Source: Paraburkholderia sprentiae WSM5005 (GTDB taxonomy: Bacteria > Pseudomonadota > Gammaproteobacteria > Burkholderiales > Burkholderiaceae). From it: a stretch of DNA of 64,000 nt. The translations under genes and the position numbers were made by a program. Location of the stretch: assembly GCF_001865575.2 (NCBI RefSeq), contig NZ_CP017561.2, positions 2,108,001 to 2,172,000 of the forward strand. Direction: 5' to 3'. A model generated the notes under the pieces. That model was given only the letters and a program-made list of their open reading frames with translations, was not told where the DNA came from and made no database searches. Shown in pieces: positions 32,315 through 40,876 of this stretch (the stretch's first letter is position 1; the number at the start of each line of letters is the position of its first letter).

Positions 32315-32917
32315 TTAGCCAGCCAACTCGTAACAAGGTGGCGCTGTTGCCCGCGCGGGATCATCAGCACAGGCCGCTTCCCGAACCGCGCAGATGCGCT
32401 GAACGTAGGCCGGGCGCGGCTCGGCGACAAAACCGTCCTGAAATGCGATCACCCGCAGCTGACCCCGCACAATGTCGAGCAGCTCGCCAGGCGTCAGCAA
32501 ATACGCCGGATTGGAGGGTTTACCGACGCTTTCGTTTCCTTGCGCGAAGGTCTCGTAAACCAGTATGCCGCCGGGTGCGAGCGCGCGCAGCAACTGTGGA
32601 AAAAGCGGCCGATGCAGGTAGTGAGTGACGACGACCGCGGCGAACTCCGCGTCGCGAGGCAATGGCCACGGCGCATCTTCGAGATCGGCTACGACCGGCG
32701 TGACGAGCGGCACGTCGCGCAGCAGATCGAGCGCAGCCGCGTCGCGATCAATCGCGGTGACGGGATGGCCCAGCGACGCAAGAAAGCGCGCGTGGCGCCC
32801 GGCGCCCGATGCGACGTCGAGCACCGCGCCGCCCGGCGCGATCAGGTGCGCCCAGTGACGCACCCAGCGCGACGGTTCACCGAGGCCGTGCAAACCACTG
32901 GTAACGGGCGAACTCAT
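32315..32917 (-). CDS. class I SAM-dependent methyltransferase
   Basis: A 200-residue Rossmann methyltransferase. Motif I (VLDVASGAGRHARFLA) and the acidic IDRD after strand 2 bind S-adenosylmethionine. The LAPGGILVYETFAQGNE segment resembles the tellurite-resistance TehB-like group. Substrate is unknown. It starts 28 bases after trpS and ends 43 bases before dapA, so it may be in the trpS transcript. Confidence 0.85.
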   Translation of the reverse strand: MSSPVTSGLHGLGEPSRWVRHWAHLIAPGGAVLDVASGAGRHARFLASLGHPVTAIDRDAAALDLLRDVPLVTPVVADLEDAPWPLPRDAEFAAVVVTHYLHRPLFPQLLRALAPGGILVYETFAQGNESVGKPSNPAYLLTPGELLDIVRGQLRVIAFQDGFVAEPRPAYVQRICAVREAACADDPARATAPPCYELAG

Positions 32918-32945
32918 CGCTTAGGTGCGGCGCATCGAGCGCGCA

Positions 32946-34148
32946 TCAGTTGTACGACAGGCCCATCGCCTCGCGGACGTCGCGCATCGTTTCGGTGGCG
33001 AAGCGGCGCGCCTTGTCGCAACCGTCGGCGACGATCGCGCGCAACAGCGACGGGTCGTCCATGTACTTCTGCGCGCGCTCGAGCATAGGCTGCTGCTCGC
33101 GCAGAATCCCTTCGACGACCGGCTGCTTGCAATCGAGACAACCGATGCCCGCCGAGCGGCAGCCCTTCTGCACCCACTCGTGGGTCGCCTTGTCGGTATA
33201 GACCTGATGCAGCTGCCACACCGGGCATTTGTCCGGATCGCCCGGATCGGTGCGGCGCACTCGCGCGGGGTCGGTCGGCATCGTACGGACCTTCTTCGTG
33301 ATCGTTTCCGCGTCTTCGCGCAGGCCGATCGTGTTGCCGTACGACTTCGACATCTTCTGGCCGTCGAGACCCGGCATGCGCGACGCCTCAGTCAGCATCG
33401 CCTGCGGCTCGACGAGGATGATCTTGCGGGAGCCTTCCAGATAGCCGAACAGGCGCTCGCGATCGCTCATCGACAGGCTTTGCGATTCCTGCAGCAGCGC
33501 CCGCGCGCGCTCGAGCGCTTCGTCGTCGCCTTCCTGCTGATGCGCGTTGCGTAGTTCGTGATACAGCTTCGCGCGCTTGCCGCCGAGCTTCTTCGCAGCT
33601 TCGTTCGCCTTCTCCTCGAAACCCGGCTCGCGGCCGTACAGGTAGTTGAAACGGCGCGCGATTTCACGCGTCATCTCGACGTGCGGCACCTGGTCTTCAC
33701 CGACCGGCACGAGCGAGCCGCGATATAGCAGAATGTCCGCCGCCATCAGCACCGGATAGCCGAGGAAGCCGTAGGTGGACAAATCCTTGTCCTTCAGCTT
33801 TTCCATCTGCTCCTTGTAGGTCGGCACGCGTTCGAGCCAGCCGAGCGGCGTGCTCATGCCGAGCAGCAGCGCGAGCTCGGCATGCTCGGGCACCTTGCTC
33901 TGGATGAACAGCGTCGCCTGCGCCGGATCGATGCCAGAAGCGAGCCAGTCGATCAGCACGTCCCATACGTTCTTTTCGATCACTTCGGGCGTTTCGTAGT
34001 GCGTCGTCAGCGCGTGCCAGTCGACCACGCAGAAGAAGCACGGGTACTCGGACTGCAGCCGCACCCAGTTTTTCAGCACGCCGTGATAGTGGCCGAGGTG
34101 CAGCGACCCGGTGGGCCGCATGCCGGAGAAGATACGGTCTGGGAACAT
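32946..34148 (-). CDS. trpS: tryptophanyl-tRNA synthetase with a four-cysteine cluster motif
   Basis: A 400-residue class I synthetase: HLGHYHG (HIGH motif) near residue 17 and GQKMSKSYGN (KMSKS) near residue 254. It is about 65 residues longer than E. coli TrpRS. The extra length includes an insertion before KMSKS (about 180-235). The anticodon-side C-terminal region contains C308, C330, C337 and C340, spaced C-X21-C-X6-C-X2-C. This is close to the C-X22-C-X6-C-X2-C motif that binds 4Fe-4S in Thermotoga TrpRS. Cluster binding here is inferred. It is six bases downstream of the M50 protease gene. Confidence 0.96.
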   Translation of the reverse strand: MFPDRIFSGMRPTGSLHLGHYHGVLKNWVRLQSEYPCFFCVVDWHALTTHYETPEVIEKNVWDVLIDWLASGIDPAQATLFIQSKVPEHAELALLLGMSTPLGWLERVPTYKEQMEKLKDKDLSTYGFLGYPVLMAADILLYRGSLVPVGEDQVPHVEMTREIARRFNYLYGREPGFEEKANEAAKKLGGKRAKLYHELRNAHQQEGDDEALERARALLQESQSLSMSDRERLFGYLEGSRKIILVEPQAMLTEASRMPGLDGQKMSKSYGNTIGLREDAETITKKVRTMPTDPARVRRTDPGDPDKCPVWQLHQVYTDKATHEWVQKGCRSAGIGCLDCKQPVVEGILREQQPMLERAQKYMDDPSLLRAIVADGCDKARRFATETMRDVREAMGLSYN

Positions 34149-34154
34149 GGTTAT

Positions 34155-34817
34155 TTAGAAAAGCGAAACAAGTGGAGTCAGAATTGCGGTGATGGCGCTA
34201 TAGCCGAGCGTAACCAGTGGCTTCAACCAGAAACGCGTGAGCGTACCCGTCATCACGAGCGCCATCACAATGAAAAAGCCGTACGGCTCGAGCCGCGACA
34301 ACGCGATCGATTGCTTCGGCGGCAACAGGGCCATCACCACGCGGCCCCCATCGAGCGGCGGCAGCGGAAACAGGTTCAACACGCCGAGCACGAGATTGAC
34401 GCCGACGCCCGCACCCGCCATGCGTGTAAAAAACGGTTCGTTGACATTGAGCACCGCGAGCGCAACACCGAACACGCCCCAGATCAGCGCCTGGATGAAA
34501 TTGCAGAGAGGGCCGGCCGCCGCGACCCATAGGCTGCCCCAGCGCGGGTTGCGCAAATTGCCGAACGCGACCGGCACCGGCTTCGCATAGCCGAACATGA
34601 ACGCGCCGCTCGTCGCGAAGTACAGCAGCAACGGAATGGCGATCGTGCCGAGCGGATCGATGTGCCGCATCGGGTTGAGCGACACGCGGCCGAGCACGTA
34701 GGCGGTGTTGTCGCCGAGCCAGCGCGCGACGTAGCCGTGCGCGGCCTCGTGCAGCGTGATCGCGAAGATCACCGGCAGCGCGTACACCGCAATCGTCTGT
34801 ATCAGGGAGGAATCCAT
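34155..34817 (-). CDS. site-2 protease family (M50) membrane metalloprotease
   Basis: A 220-residue membrane protein with five to six hydrophobic segments. The zinc motif HEAAH is at 23-27 and the third-ligand motif (LPPLDGG, D156) is in a later segment. This is the short M50 form without a PDZ domain, so it is not RseP. Substrate is unknown. TACAAT sits only eight bases before the ATG and there is no ribosome site, suggesting a leaderless start. trpS follows after six bases. Confidence 0.88.
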   Translation of the reverse strand: MDSSLIQTIAVYALPVIFAITLHEAAHGYVARWLGDNTAYVLGRVSLNPMRHIDPLGTIAIPLLLYFATSGAFMFGYAKPVPVAFGNLRNPRWGSLWVAAAGPLCNFIQALIWGVFGVALAVLNVNEPFFTRMAGAGVGVNLVLGVLNLFPLPPLDGGRVVMALLPPKQSIALSRLEPYGFFIVMALVMTGTLTRFWLKPLVTLGYSAITAILTPLVSLF

Positions 34818-34825
34818 AACTCGCT

Positions 34826-34831
34826 ATTGTA
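34826..34831 (-). promoter_or_regulatory. candidate -10 box directly before the M50 protease start
   Basis: TACAAT on the minus strand, then AGCGAGTT, then ATG. Transcription would begin at or within two bases of the start codon. No good -35 is visible. Confidence 0.4.
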
Positions 34832-34873
34832 ACAACGCGCTCGCGGGCGTCTGTCCGCTTTCGCTCACGCCAC

Positions 34874-35509
34874 TCACGCTGTTTGCTCGAGGCCGAACGG
34901 CGCGAGCGGGCCGCGCCCTGCCCGCACCAGCACCGGCTCCGAACCCGTCAGATCGATCACGGTGGACGGCTCGCACACGCACGCACCGCCGTCGATCACC
35001 AGATCGAGCTGCTTTTCGAGCCGCGCGCGGATTTCCTCCGGGTCGTTCAGCGGCTCGCTTTCGCCAGGCATGATCAGCGTCGAGCCGAGCAGCGGCTGAC
35101 CGAGTTCCTCGAGAATCGCGAGCGTGATCGCGTGGTCCGGCACTCGCAGGCCGATCGTCTTGCGCGATGGATGCGACACGCGCCGCGGCACTTCTTTGGT
35201 CGCCTGCAGCACGAACACATAGGGACCCGGGGTCACCGATTTGAGCAGCCGATACTGCCAGTTGTCCACCATCGCAAAATTGGCGAGCTCGGACAGGTCG
35301 CGCACCAGCAGCGACAGCAGCTGCTTTTCGTCGAGTCCGCGGATGCGCCGCAGACGCTCGACCGCATCCTTGTCGTCGAGACGGCAGGCAAGCGCGTAGG
35401 TCGAATCGGTCGGCAAGGCGACCACGCCGCCGTCGTTGATGATCTGCACGGCCTGCTTGACGAGGCGCGGCTGCGGATTGTCGGGATGAAGCCGAAAGTA
35501 TTGGGACAT
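34874..35509 (-). CDS. Sua5/YciO/YrdC-family protein
   Basis: A 211-residue protein with the ATP/threonine-binding YrdC fold (VVALPTDSTYALACRL near the N-terminus, then KQLLSLLVRDLSEL, and RKTIGLRVPDH). Members make threonylcarbamoyl-AMP for tRNA t6A or are YciO-like with uncertain activity. The length and DPEEI..VIDGGACVCEPSTVID segment favour the YciO branch, so the t6A role is not certain. It lies 56 bases before the M50 gene. Confidence 0.88.
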   Translation of the reverse strand: MSQYFRLHPDNPQPRLVKQAVQIINDGGVVALPTDSTYALACRLDDKDAVERLRRIRGLDEKQLLSLLVRDLSELANFAMVDNWQYRLLKSVTPGPYVFVLQATKEVPRRVSHPSRKTIGLRVPDHAITLAILEELGQPLLGSTLIMPGESEPLNDPEEIRARLEKQLDLVIDGGACVCEPSTVIDLTGSEPVLVRAGRGPLAPFGLEQTA

Positions 35510-35622
35510 GGAGACTCACGGTGGCGGCAGACGGACTGCGGCAGATGGGCTGCGGAGAGCAGAGCGCGTGCCGCATCCAGCTAGCCCGCGCGCGCGACGT
35601 GCCGTACCGGCACGGCGCGCGG

Positions 35623-36453
35623 TCACAGCCAGCGTTCCCAGACGGGCTTCAGATCAGCGGGTAACGGCGGCAGCGCGCCGAGTTCGATGCGGCCTTCGCC
35701 AGGCGCATGGAAGTCGGAGCCACGCGAGGCCTCGAAGCCGAAGCGACGCGCGACGTCCGCGTATTCGCGGTACTGGTCGGGCGTGTGGCTGCCCGTTACG
35801 ACCTCGATCGCCTTGCCGCCGAGGTCGATGAATTCGCCGAAGAACGTGTCGAATTCGAGTTGCGAATACGCGTAGCGACCCGGATGCGCGACGACCGCGA
35901 CGCCGCCCGCGGCCTGGATCCAGCCCAGCGCATCGGCGAGCTTGGCCCAGCGGTGCGCGATGTAGCCCGGCTTGCCGTCGCCGAGATAACGGTCGAACAC
36001 TTCCTGCGCGTTTGCGCAGTGACCATGTTCAACCATGAAGCGCGCGAAATGGGTGCGCGACATCATGTCGGGATTCGACACGTATTGCAGCGCGCCCTCG
36101 TACGCGTCTGGAACGCCGAGCGCGGCCAGTCGCTCGCCGATCGCTTCGGCGCGCGCGGCACGGCCGTCGCGAGTCCGTGCGAGACCGTCGATCAGGATCC
36201 GGCTGGTCGGATCGATGCCGAGTCCGACGATATGCACGGTGCGCCCCGCCCACGTGACTGAAATCTCGACGCCGCTCAGGTACTTGATGCCGAGAGCCTC
36301 GGCCGTGGCGCGCGCCTCCTGCTGGCCGCCCACTTCGTCGTGATCGGTGAGCGCCCACAGCGTCACGCCGTTCGCGTACGCGCGGCGCGCGACGTCGGCC
36401 GGTGCGAACAGGCCGTCGGAAACGGTGGAGTGGCAGTGGAGATCGGCGTTCAT
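35623..36453 (-). CDS. PHP-domain phosphatase (RnaAM / YciV-like)
   Basis: A 276-residue PHP metal-dependent phosphoesterase. Metal ligands are in DLHCHSTVSDG (4-14) and TDHDEVGG; further ones are in SGVEIS and VVAHPGRY. The family in E. coli (YciV/RnaAM) hydrolyses 3',5'-nucleoside bisphosphates and trims 5' ends of RNA. Its position next to a YciO-like gene repeats the yciV-yciO pairing of E. coli, which supports both calls. Confidence 0.9.
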   Translation of the reverse strand: MNADLHCHSTVSDGLFAPADVARRAYANGVTLWALTDHDEVGGQQEARATAEALGIKYLSGVEISVTWAGRTVHIVGLGIDPTSRILIDGLARTRDGRAARAEAIGERLAALGVPDAYEGALQYVSNPDMMSRTHFARFMVEHGHCANAQEVFDRYLGDGKPGYIAHRWAKLADALGWIQAAGGVAVVAHPGRYAYSQLEFDTFFGEFIDLGGKAIEVVTGSHTPDQYREYADVARRFGFEASRGSDFHAPGEGRIELGALPPLPADLKPVWERWL

Positions 36454-36629
36454 CGTGGTCCGGGAAAGGTTCTCCAGTCATTTTACTGCAACGCAGTAAG
36501 TGGCCGCAGAGGTATCTCGCGACGCCTGCTCCGGTTGCCCGCGTGCCGCGAGCCGGGCCGGGTCAGGACCGGATCGGCGCCGGTGCGGCGACGTCCGCAC
36601 GACGCACCGGCGCCGTTTCAAACGCGGCT

Positions 36630-37514
36630 TCAGGCGCAGAAACCTTCGATCAGCGCTGCGATCTGTTCCGGCTGGTCGTGATGCACCATGTGCCCCGCGC
36701 CGTCGATGATCTTCTCGCGCCAATCGGGAAACGCCCGGAAACGCGCCTTGAATTCGTCGAGTGGAACTTCGCCGGCAATCTGCGCGAGCGTCGGCGAGCC
36801 AGCGGCCTCGACATGCAGCACCTTCGCGCTGACCTTGCGCCACACCGCCATCACCTCGTCGAGGCGATACAGCGTCGGACCGCGGACCTTGTGCGCCGGA
36901 TCGGCGAGCAGCATGAAGCGCCCTTCGCCATCCGGCTTCGACCAGTGCTGCGCGAGAAACTGCGCGCGCCGCGGATCGAGGCGCGGATTGGTTTTGATCA
37001 GGCGCGCGGCGACGTCCTCGAGCGACGCGTAGCGCTTCAGCTGCGGCGGATCGCGCAATTCGTCGAGCCAGCTGACGAGACGCTTCGGCGCCTGCGCCGG
37101 ATGCGCTGCCGCGAGCCCGAAGCCTTCCAGATCGACCACGCGTCGCACCCGTTGGGGCCGCACGCCCGCGTACAGGCACACGACGTTCGCGCCCAGGCTG
37201 TGACCGACGAGGTTCACTTCGCCGCTCGGCGCGTAGTGGTCGATCAGCGCATCGAGATCGCCGAGGTAGTCCTGCACCGAGTAGCTGCCGCCGCCGCGCG
37301 CGGCGACGGGCCAGTCGGACAGGCCGAAGCCGCGCAGGTCGGGCGCGATCACCTGCCAGTCGCCGCCGAGCGCATCGACGACGAACTGGAACGACGCGGC
37401 GACGTCCATCCAGCCATGCAGCATAAACAGCATCGGCGTATCGGCATGACCCCAGCGCCGCACGTGCAGCCGGACGCCGCGCGCGGCAACGAACTCAGAG
37501 CGGGAAGTATTCAT
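36630..37514 (-). CDS. alpha/beta hydrolase
   Basis: A 294-residue hydrolase: oxyanion region MLHGWMD near residue 31, nucleophile S106 in GHSLGAN, a DLEGFGL segment, and a C-terminal GAGHMVHHD with the catalytic His. It resembles the epoxide-hydrolase/esterase groups; substrate unknown. ATG 37514 (MNTSRSEF) is preferred over 37529. A perfect TATAAT (minus, 37549-37554) lies 35 bases upstream, so it probably has its own promoter. Confidence 0.87.
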   Translation of the reverse strand: MNTSRSEFVAARGVRLHVRRWGHADTPMLFMLHGWMDVAASFQFVVDALGGDWQVIAPDLRGFGLSDWPVAARGGGSYSVQDYLGDLDALIDHYAPSGEVNLVGHSLGANVVCLYAGVRPQRVRRVVDLEGFGLAAAHPAQAPKRLVSWLDELRDPPQLKRYASLEDVAARLIKTNPRLDPRRAQFLAQHWSKPDGEGRFMLLADPAHKVRGPTLYRLDEVMAVWRKVSAKVLHVEAAGSPTLAQIAGEVPLDEFKARFRAFPDWREKIIDGAGHMVHHDQPEQIAALIEGFCA

Positions 37515-37548
37515 CGAGGGCGAACCCACACAAAAGAATGGTCGTTCG

Positions 37549-37554
37549 ATTATA
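37549..37554 (-). promoter_or_regulatory. candidate -10 box for the alpha/beta hydrolase
   Basis: Perfect TATAAT on the minus strand 35 bases before the ATG; no recognisable -35 at 16-18 bases. Confidence 0.4.
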
Positions 37555-37613
37555 GGGACGGCGGCGCAAGAAGGGCTAACGGATTACTGAGGCGATGCTC
37601 AGTCTTCGGTTGC

Positions 37614-38489
37614 CTATGTGGCCTGCTGCGCATCCTGGCTCGCTAGCGCGGCGAGTTCCGCGTCGTCGAAACCGGCCTCGCGGCGCGCTTCGAAATTGAA
37701 CGGGCCACGCAATTTCGGCGCGTGATACTGGTCGGCGAGACGCAGATAGGTGCGGTGCGGGTCGAGGCCGTCCGCATCGCACAGGTGACGAAACCAGCGG
37801 TTGCCGATCAGCACGTGGCCGATTTCATCGCGCAGGATCACATCGAGGATCGCCGCCGAGGCGTGATCGCCAGCTTGCTGCAGACGCGCGCGGATCGGCG
37901 GCGACGCGTCGAGGCCGCGCGCCTCGAGCGTGCGCGGCACGAGCGCCATGCGCGCGAGGACGTCGCCGCGAGTTCGCTCGCACATGTCCCACAAGCCGCC
38001 GTGCGCGGGGAAATCACCATAGGCGTGGCCGTATTCGGCCAGACGCGCGGCGAGCAGCGAGTAGTGATACGCCTCTTCGGCGGCGACCTTGAGCCAGTCG
38101 GTATAAAACGCGACGGGCATGCGGGCGAAGCGCCAGACGGCGTCGAGCGCCAGATTGATCGCGTTGAACTCGATGTGCGCGAGCGCGTGGAGTAGCACCG
38201 CGCGTCCGTGCGGCGACTGCATACTGCGGCGGCCGAGCTCGCGCGGTTCGACCAGCTCGGGCCGCTCAGGGCGGCCCGGCAGGCTGGCGGGCTCGGCGAG
38301 ATGGAGGCCGGCGTCGCAGAGAGCGCGGCGGTCAAGTACCGCCGCGTACAGTTCGCGGGCCGCCGCGGCCTTCGCGGCGGGATCCTGCTCGCACAACGCG
38401 GCGAGCGCGGCGCGGCGCGTGCACGACGGCTCATTCCGAGAATTCGATGCGGGAGAATCGACACGAGGGGGCGAAGCGGCGGACGTCAT
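37614..38489 (-). CDS. ferritin-like DUF455 protein
   Basis: A 291-residue helical protein with carboxylate/His pairs that fit a ferritin-like di-metal site: HIEFNAINLALDAV, AAEEAYHYSLLAARL and ILRDEIGHVLIGNRWF. This is the DUF455 family, of unknown function. The start chosen is ATG 38489 (MTSAASPPRV); the frame is open for 39 further codons but these have no family character. It is divergent from the carbonic anhydrase gene with 272 bases between them. Confidence 0.85.
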   Translation of the reverse strand: MTSAASPPRVDSPASNSRNEPSCTRRAALAALCEQDPAAKAAAARELYAAVLDRRALCDAGLHLAEPASLPGRPERPELVEPRELGRRSMQSPHGRAVLLHALAHIEFNAINLALDAVWRFARMPVAFYTDWLKVAAEEAYHYSLLAARLAEYGHAYGDFPAHGGLWDMCERTRGDVLARMALVPRTLEARGLDASPPIRARLQQAGDHASAAILDVILRDEIGHVLIGNRWFRHLCDADGLDPHRTYLRLADQYHAPKLRGPFNFEARREAGFDDAELAALASQDAQQAT

Positions 38490-38585
38490 GACAAACGGAG
38501 ATAGTCGATGGAAGCGAGAAAGGTGACGGACAAGCGGCGGTTGACCCGCGCACGAGCCGCCGAGCGGCTCAAGCACACAACCGTT

Positions 38586-38591
38586 TACAAT
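38586..38591 (+). promoter_or_regulatory. candidate -10 box upstream of the gamma-carbonic anhydrase
   Basis: TTTACAATACT on the plus strand, about 165 bases before the GTG. The -35 position (AGCGGC) is poor. A GAGCCG...CGGCTC inverted repeat (38554-38570) overlaps the region where -35 would be. Confidence 0.3.
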
Positions 38592-38761
38592 ACTCGATTC
38601 GCCCATCCGGCGCGCTTTCCGGCACGCCCGTCAGACGCAGAATTGGCCGTCTCGCACCGCGCCGGGCGCTCGCCCCTGTCCTGTGCGGCGACCGATCAGG
38701 CAACCATCGCGCACGGTATCGGCGTCACCTGAAGACTGGCGCCGGCCAACAAGGAGACATT

Positions 38762-39286
38762 GTGACGATTTACAAGCTGGGCGAAGCCGCCCCGATCATC
38801 CATGAAAGCGTGTTCGTCGCGGATTCGGCGAACATCATCGGCAACGTGACGCTCGAGGAGAACGCGAGCGTGTGGTTCGGCGCGACGCTGCGCGGCGACA
38901 ACGAGCCGATCACGATCGGTGCCGGCAGCAACGTCCAGGAAAACGCGGTGCTGCACACCGACCCCGGCTATCCGCTGACGGTGGAGTCGAACGTGACGGT
39001 CGGCCATCAGGCGATGCTGCACGGCTGCACGATCAAGGAAGGTGCGTTGATCGGAATTCAGGCGGTGGTCTTGAACGGCGCGGTGATCGGCCGCAACTGT
39101 CTGGTCGGAGCGGGCGCCATCGTCACAGAGGGCAAGGTGTTTCCCGACAATACGCTGATCCTCGGCGCGCCCGCGAAGGCGGTGCGCGAGCTGACGGAAG
39201 CGGATATCGCCAACATGCAGCGCGGCGCGGCAAGCTATGCCGGGCGCCGCGAGTATTTCAAGGCGCAGCTCGTACGCATCGGCTAG
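38762..39286 (+). CDS. gamma-carbonic-anhydrase-like hexapeptide-repeat protein
   Basis: A 174-residue left-handed beta-helix protein of imperfect hexapeptide repeats. The three zinc-ligand histidines of the gamma-carbonic anhydrase fold are visible (H65, H82, H87). The RGDNEPITIG segment is typical of the YrdA/PaaY branch, many members of which have little or no carbonic anhydrase activity. Start GTG 38762 has AAGGAGA six bases upstream. hslO follows after 65 bases on the same strand. Confidence 0.9.
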   Translation: MTIYKLGEAAPIIHESVFVADSANIIGNVTLEENASVWFGATLRGDNEPITIGAGSNVQENAVLHTDPGYPLTVESNVTVGHQAMLHGCTIKEGALIGIQAVVLNGAVIGRNCLVGAGAIVTEGKVFPDNTLILGAPAKAVRELTEADIANMQRGAASYAGRREYFKAQLVRIG

Positions 39287-39351
39287 ACGGCCGGCGTGCG
39301 CGGCGCGCAAAGGCGCGGCATCACGCCGCGTCATTCCACCGAGGAAAAGTT

Positions 39352-40302
39352 GTGAGCGACCAGTTGCAAAAATTCATGTTCAGCGCGGCGCCCGTGCGCG
39401 GCGAGATCGTTTCCCTGCGCAATACCTGGCAGGACGTGCTGACGCGCCGCGATTATCCAGCGCCCGTGCGAACGATCCTGGGCGAAATGATGGCCGCCTG
39501 CGCGCTGCTGTCGGCGAACCTGAAGTTCGACGGCACACTCGTCATGCAAATTTTCGGCGATGGCCCGGTCAAGATGCTGGTCGTGCAATGCAGCTCGAAC
39601 CTGACGATGCGTGCAACCGCGAAGCTGTCCGGCGAAGCCGGCCATACGATCGACGATACGACTTCGCTCGTCGATCTGGTGAACGCGAGCGGCCACGGCC
39701 GCTGCGTGATCACGCTCGACCCGACCGACAAGCAGCCCGGACAGCAGCCGTACCAGAGTATCGTGCCGCTCTCGGGCGTGAGCGGACCACTGAAGTCGAT
39801 CGCCGAAGTGCTCGAGCACTACATGCATCACTCCGAGCAGCTCGACACGCGCATGTGGCTCGCGGCGAACACCGAGCGCGCGGTCGGCATGCTGCTGCAG
39901 AAGCTGCCGGGCGACGGCGGCATCGTCCCGCATCCGGGCGAGCTCGACGCCGATACATGGGAGCGCGTGTGCACGCTCGGTGGCACGCTGTCACAGAGTG
40001 AACTGCTGAGCGAAGAACCGGAGACGGTATTCCGGCGCCTCTTCTGGCAGGAAAACGTCCAGCATTTCGAGCCGGTCACGGCGCGCTTCGAATGCACGTG
40101 CTCGCGCGAGAAAGTCGGCGCAATGCTGAAGATGCTCGGCCGCGCTGAAGTCGACAGCGTGATCGAGGAACGCGGCCACGTCGAGATTCATTGCGAGTTT
40201 TGCAATCAGCGCTACGAGTTCGACCCGGTCGACGTCGCGCAACTTTTCGTGGCCAGCGGACTCTCACAAGGCGTGACGCCGGCAGCCGCGCAGCGGCATT
40301 GA
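39352..40302 (+). CDS. hslO: redox-regulated chaperone Hsp33
   Basis: A 316-residue holdase that is activated by oxidation and unfolding. The zinc-binding redox switch is intact: C248 and C250 (CTC) and C281 and C284 (CEFC), a CXC-X30-CXXC arrangement. Start GTG 39352 has GAGGAAAAG upstream; the open frame extends far upstream but only as a shadow of the carbonic anhydrase gene. It is a redox-stress protein in an otherwise ordinary two-gene unit. Confidence 0.95.
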   Translation: MSDQLQKFMFSAAPVRGEIVSLRNTWQDVLTRRDYPAPVRTILGEMMAACALLSANLKFDGTLVMQIFGDGPVKMLVVQCSSNLTMRATAKLSGEAGHTIDDTTSLVDLVNASGHGRCVITLDPTDKQPGQQPYQSIVPLSGVSGPLKSIAEVLEHYMHHSEQLDTRMWLAANTERAVGMLLQKLPGDGGIVPHPGELDADTWERVCTLGGTLSQSELLSEEPETVFRRLFWQENVQHFEPVTARFECTCSREKVGAMLKMLGRAEVDSVIEERGHVEIHCEFCNQRYEFDPVDVAQLFVASGLSQGVTPAAAQRH

Positions 40303-40416
40303 ACCGCGCTTTCGCCGAAGCGGACCACGTGCCCGCGGACTGAGCGCGCTTAGCGACGGAAGTCCTGCCCGCGTCGGCAGAGCTTGCTCGAGCCTCGGAC
40401 CGATGGAGATTCGACC

Positions 40417-40779
40417 ATGAAGCACTCGCTTTCGTTGATCCTGGCCGTCATCGTGGGCAGCGCGGCGCTGGCCGGCTGCTCAATCGATCCACCGGGCCCG
40501 TCGCCGATTTTGAGCCGGTTGCCGCCCGATCAGGCTGAGGCCGTCAGCCACACGCAGACGCTGACACCGCAGCAAAGCGCGCAATATGAAGCGATCGATC
40601 GTCAGGTCATGTTCGAACAGGACCAGACGATGGCCGCGGACGCCGCCGCGCAAGCCTGGTCGCGGTATTACTCGCGCTCGCCGCCAGTGAGGTTTTCCGC
40701 GGGCTTCTCGAGCGGCGGCTGGGGACGTGGCTGGGGAACTGGGATCGGCGTCGGGTTCGGGCCGTACTGGGGTTGGTAG
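40417..40779 (+). CDS. small lipoprotein of unknown function
   Basis: A 120-residue protein with signal sequence and lipobox cysteine C21 (ALAGC). A short helical middle (ADAAAQAWSRYY) and a Gly/Trp/Phe-rich C-terminus (GGWGRGWGTGIGVGFGPYWGW) follow. ATG 40417 has GGAGA at suitable spacing; an in-frame ATG at 40384 would spoil the signal peptide. It is followed by a strong terminator. I do not recognise a functional family. Confidence 0.8.
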   Translation: MKHSLSLILAVIVGSAALAGCSIDPPGPSPILSRLPPDQAEAVSHTQTLTPQQSAQYEAIDRQVMFEQDQTMAADAAAQAWSRYYSRSPPVRFSAGFSSGGWGRGWGTGIGVGFGPYWGW

Positions 40780-40805
40780 CAGCAAGTACGGCAGCACAAA
40801 AACAG

Positions 40806-40838
40806 AAAGCGCGGTTCACAATGAACCGCGCTTTTTTT
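40806..40838. terminator. bidirectional terminator between the small lipoprotein and ftsB
   Basis: A perfect 13-bp stem (AAAGCGCGGTTCA / TGAACCGCGCTTT) with a three-base loop and a T tract on plus; the minus strand also has T after the stem. Confidence 0.9.
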
Positions 40839-40876
40839 CGCGTCCGTCAAAACGAGCCGATACGAGCCGTCCAATC

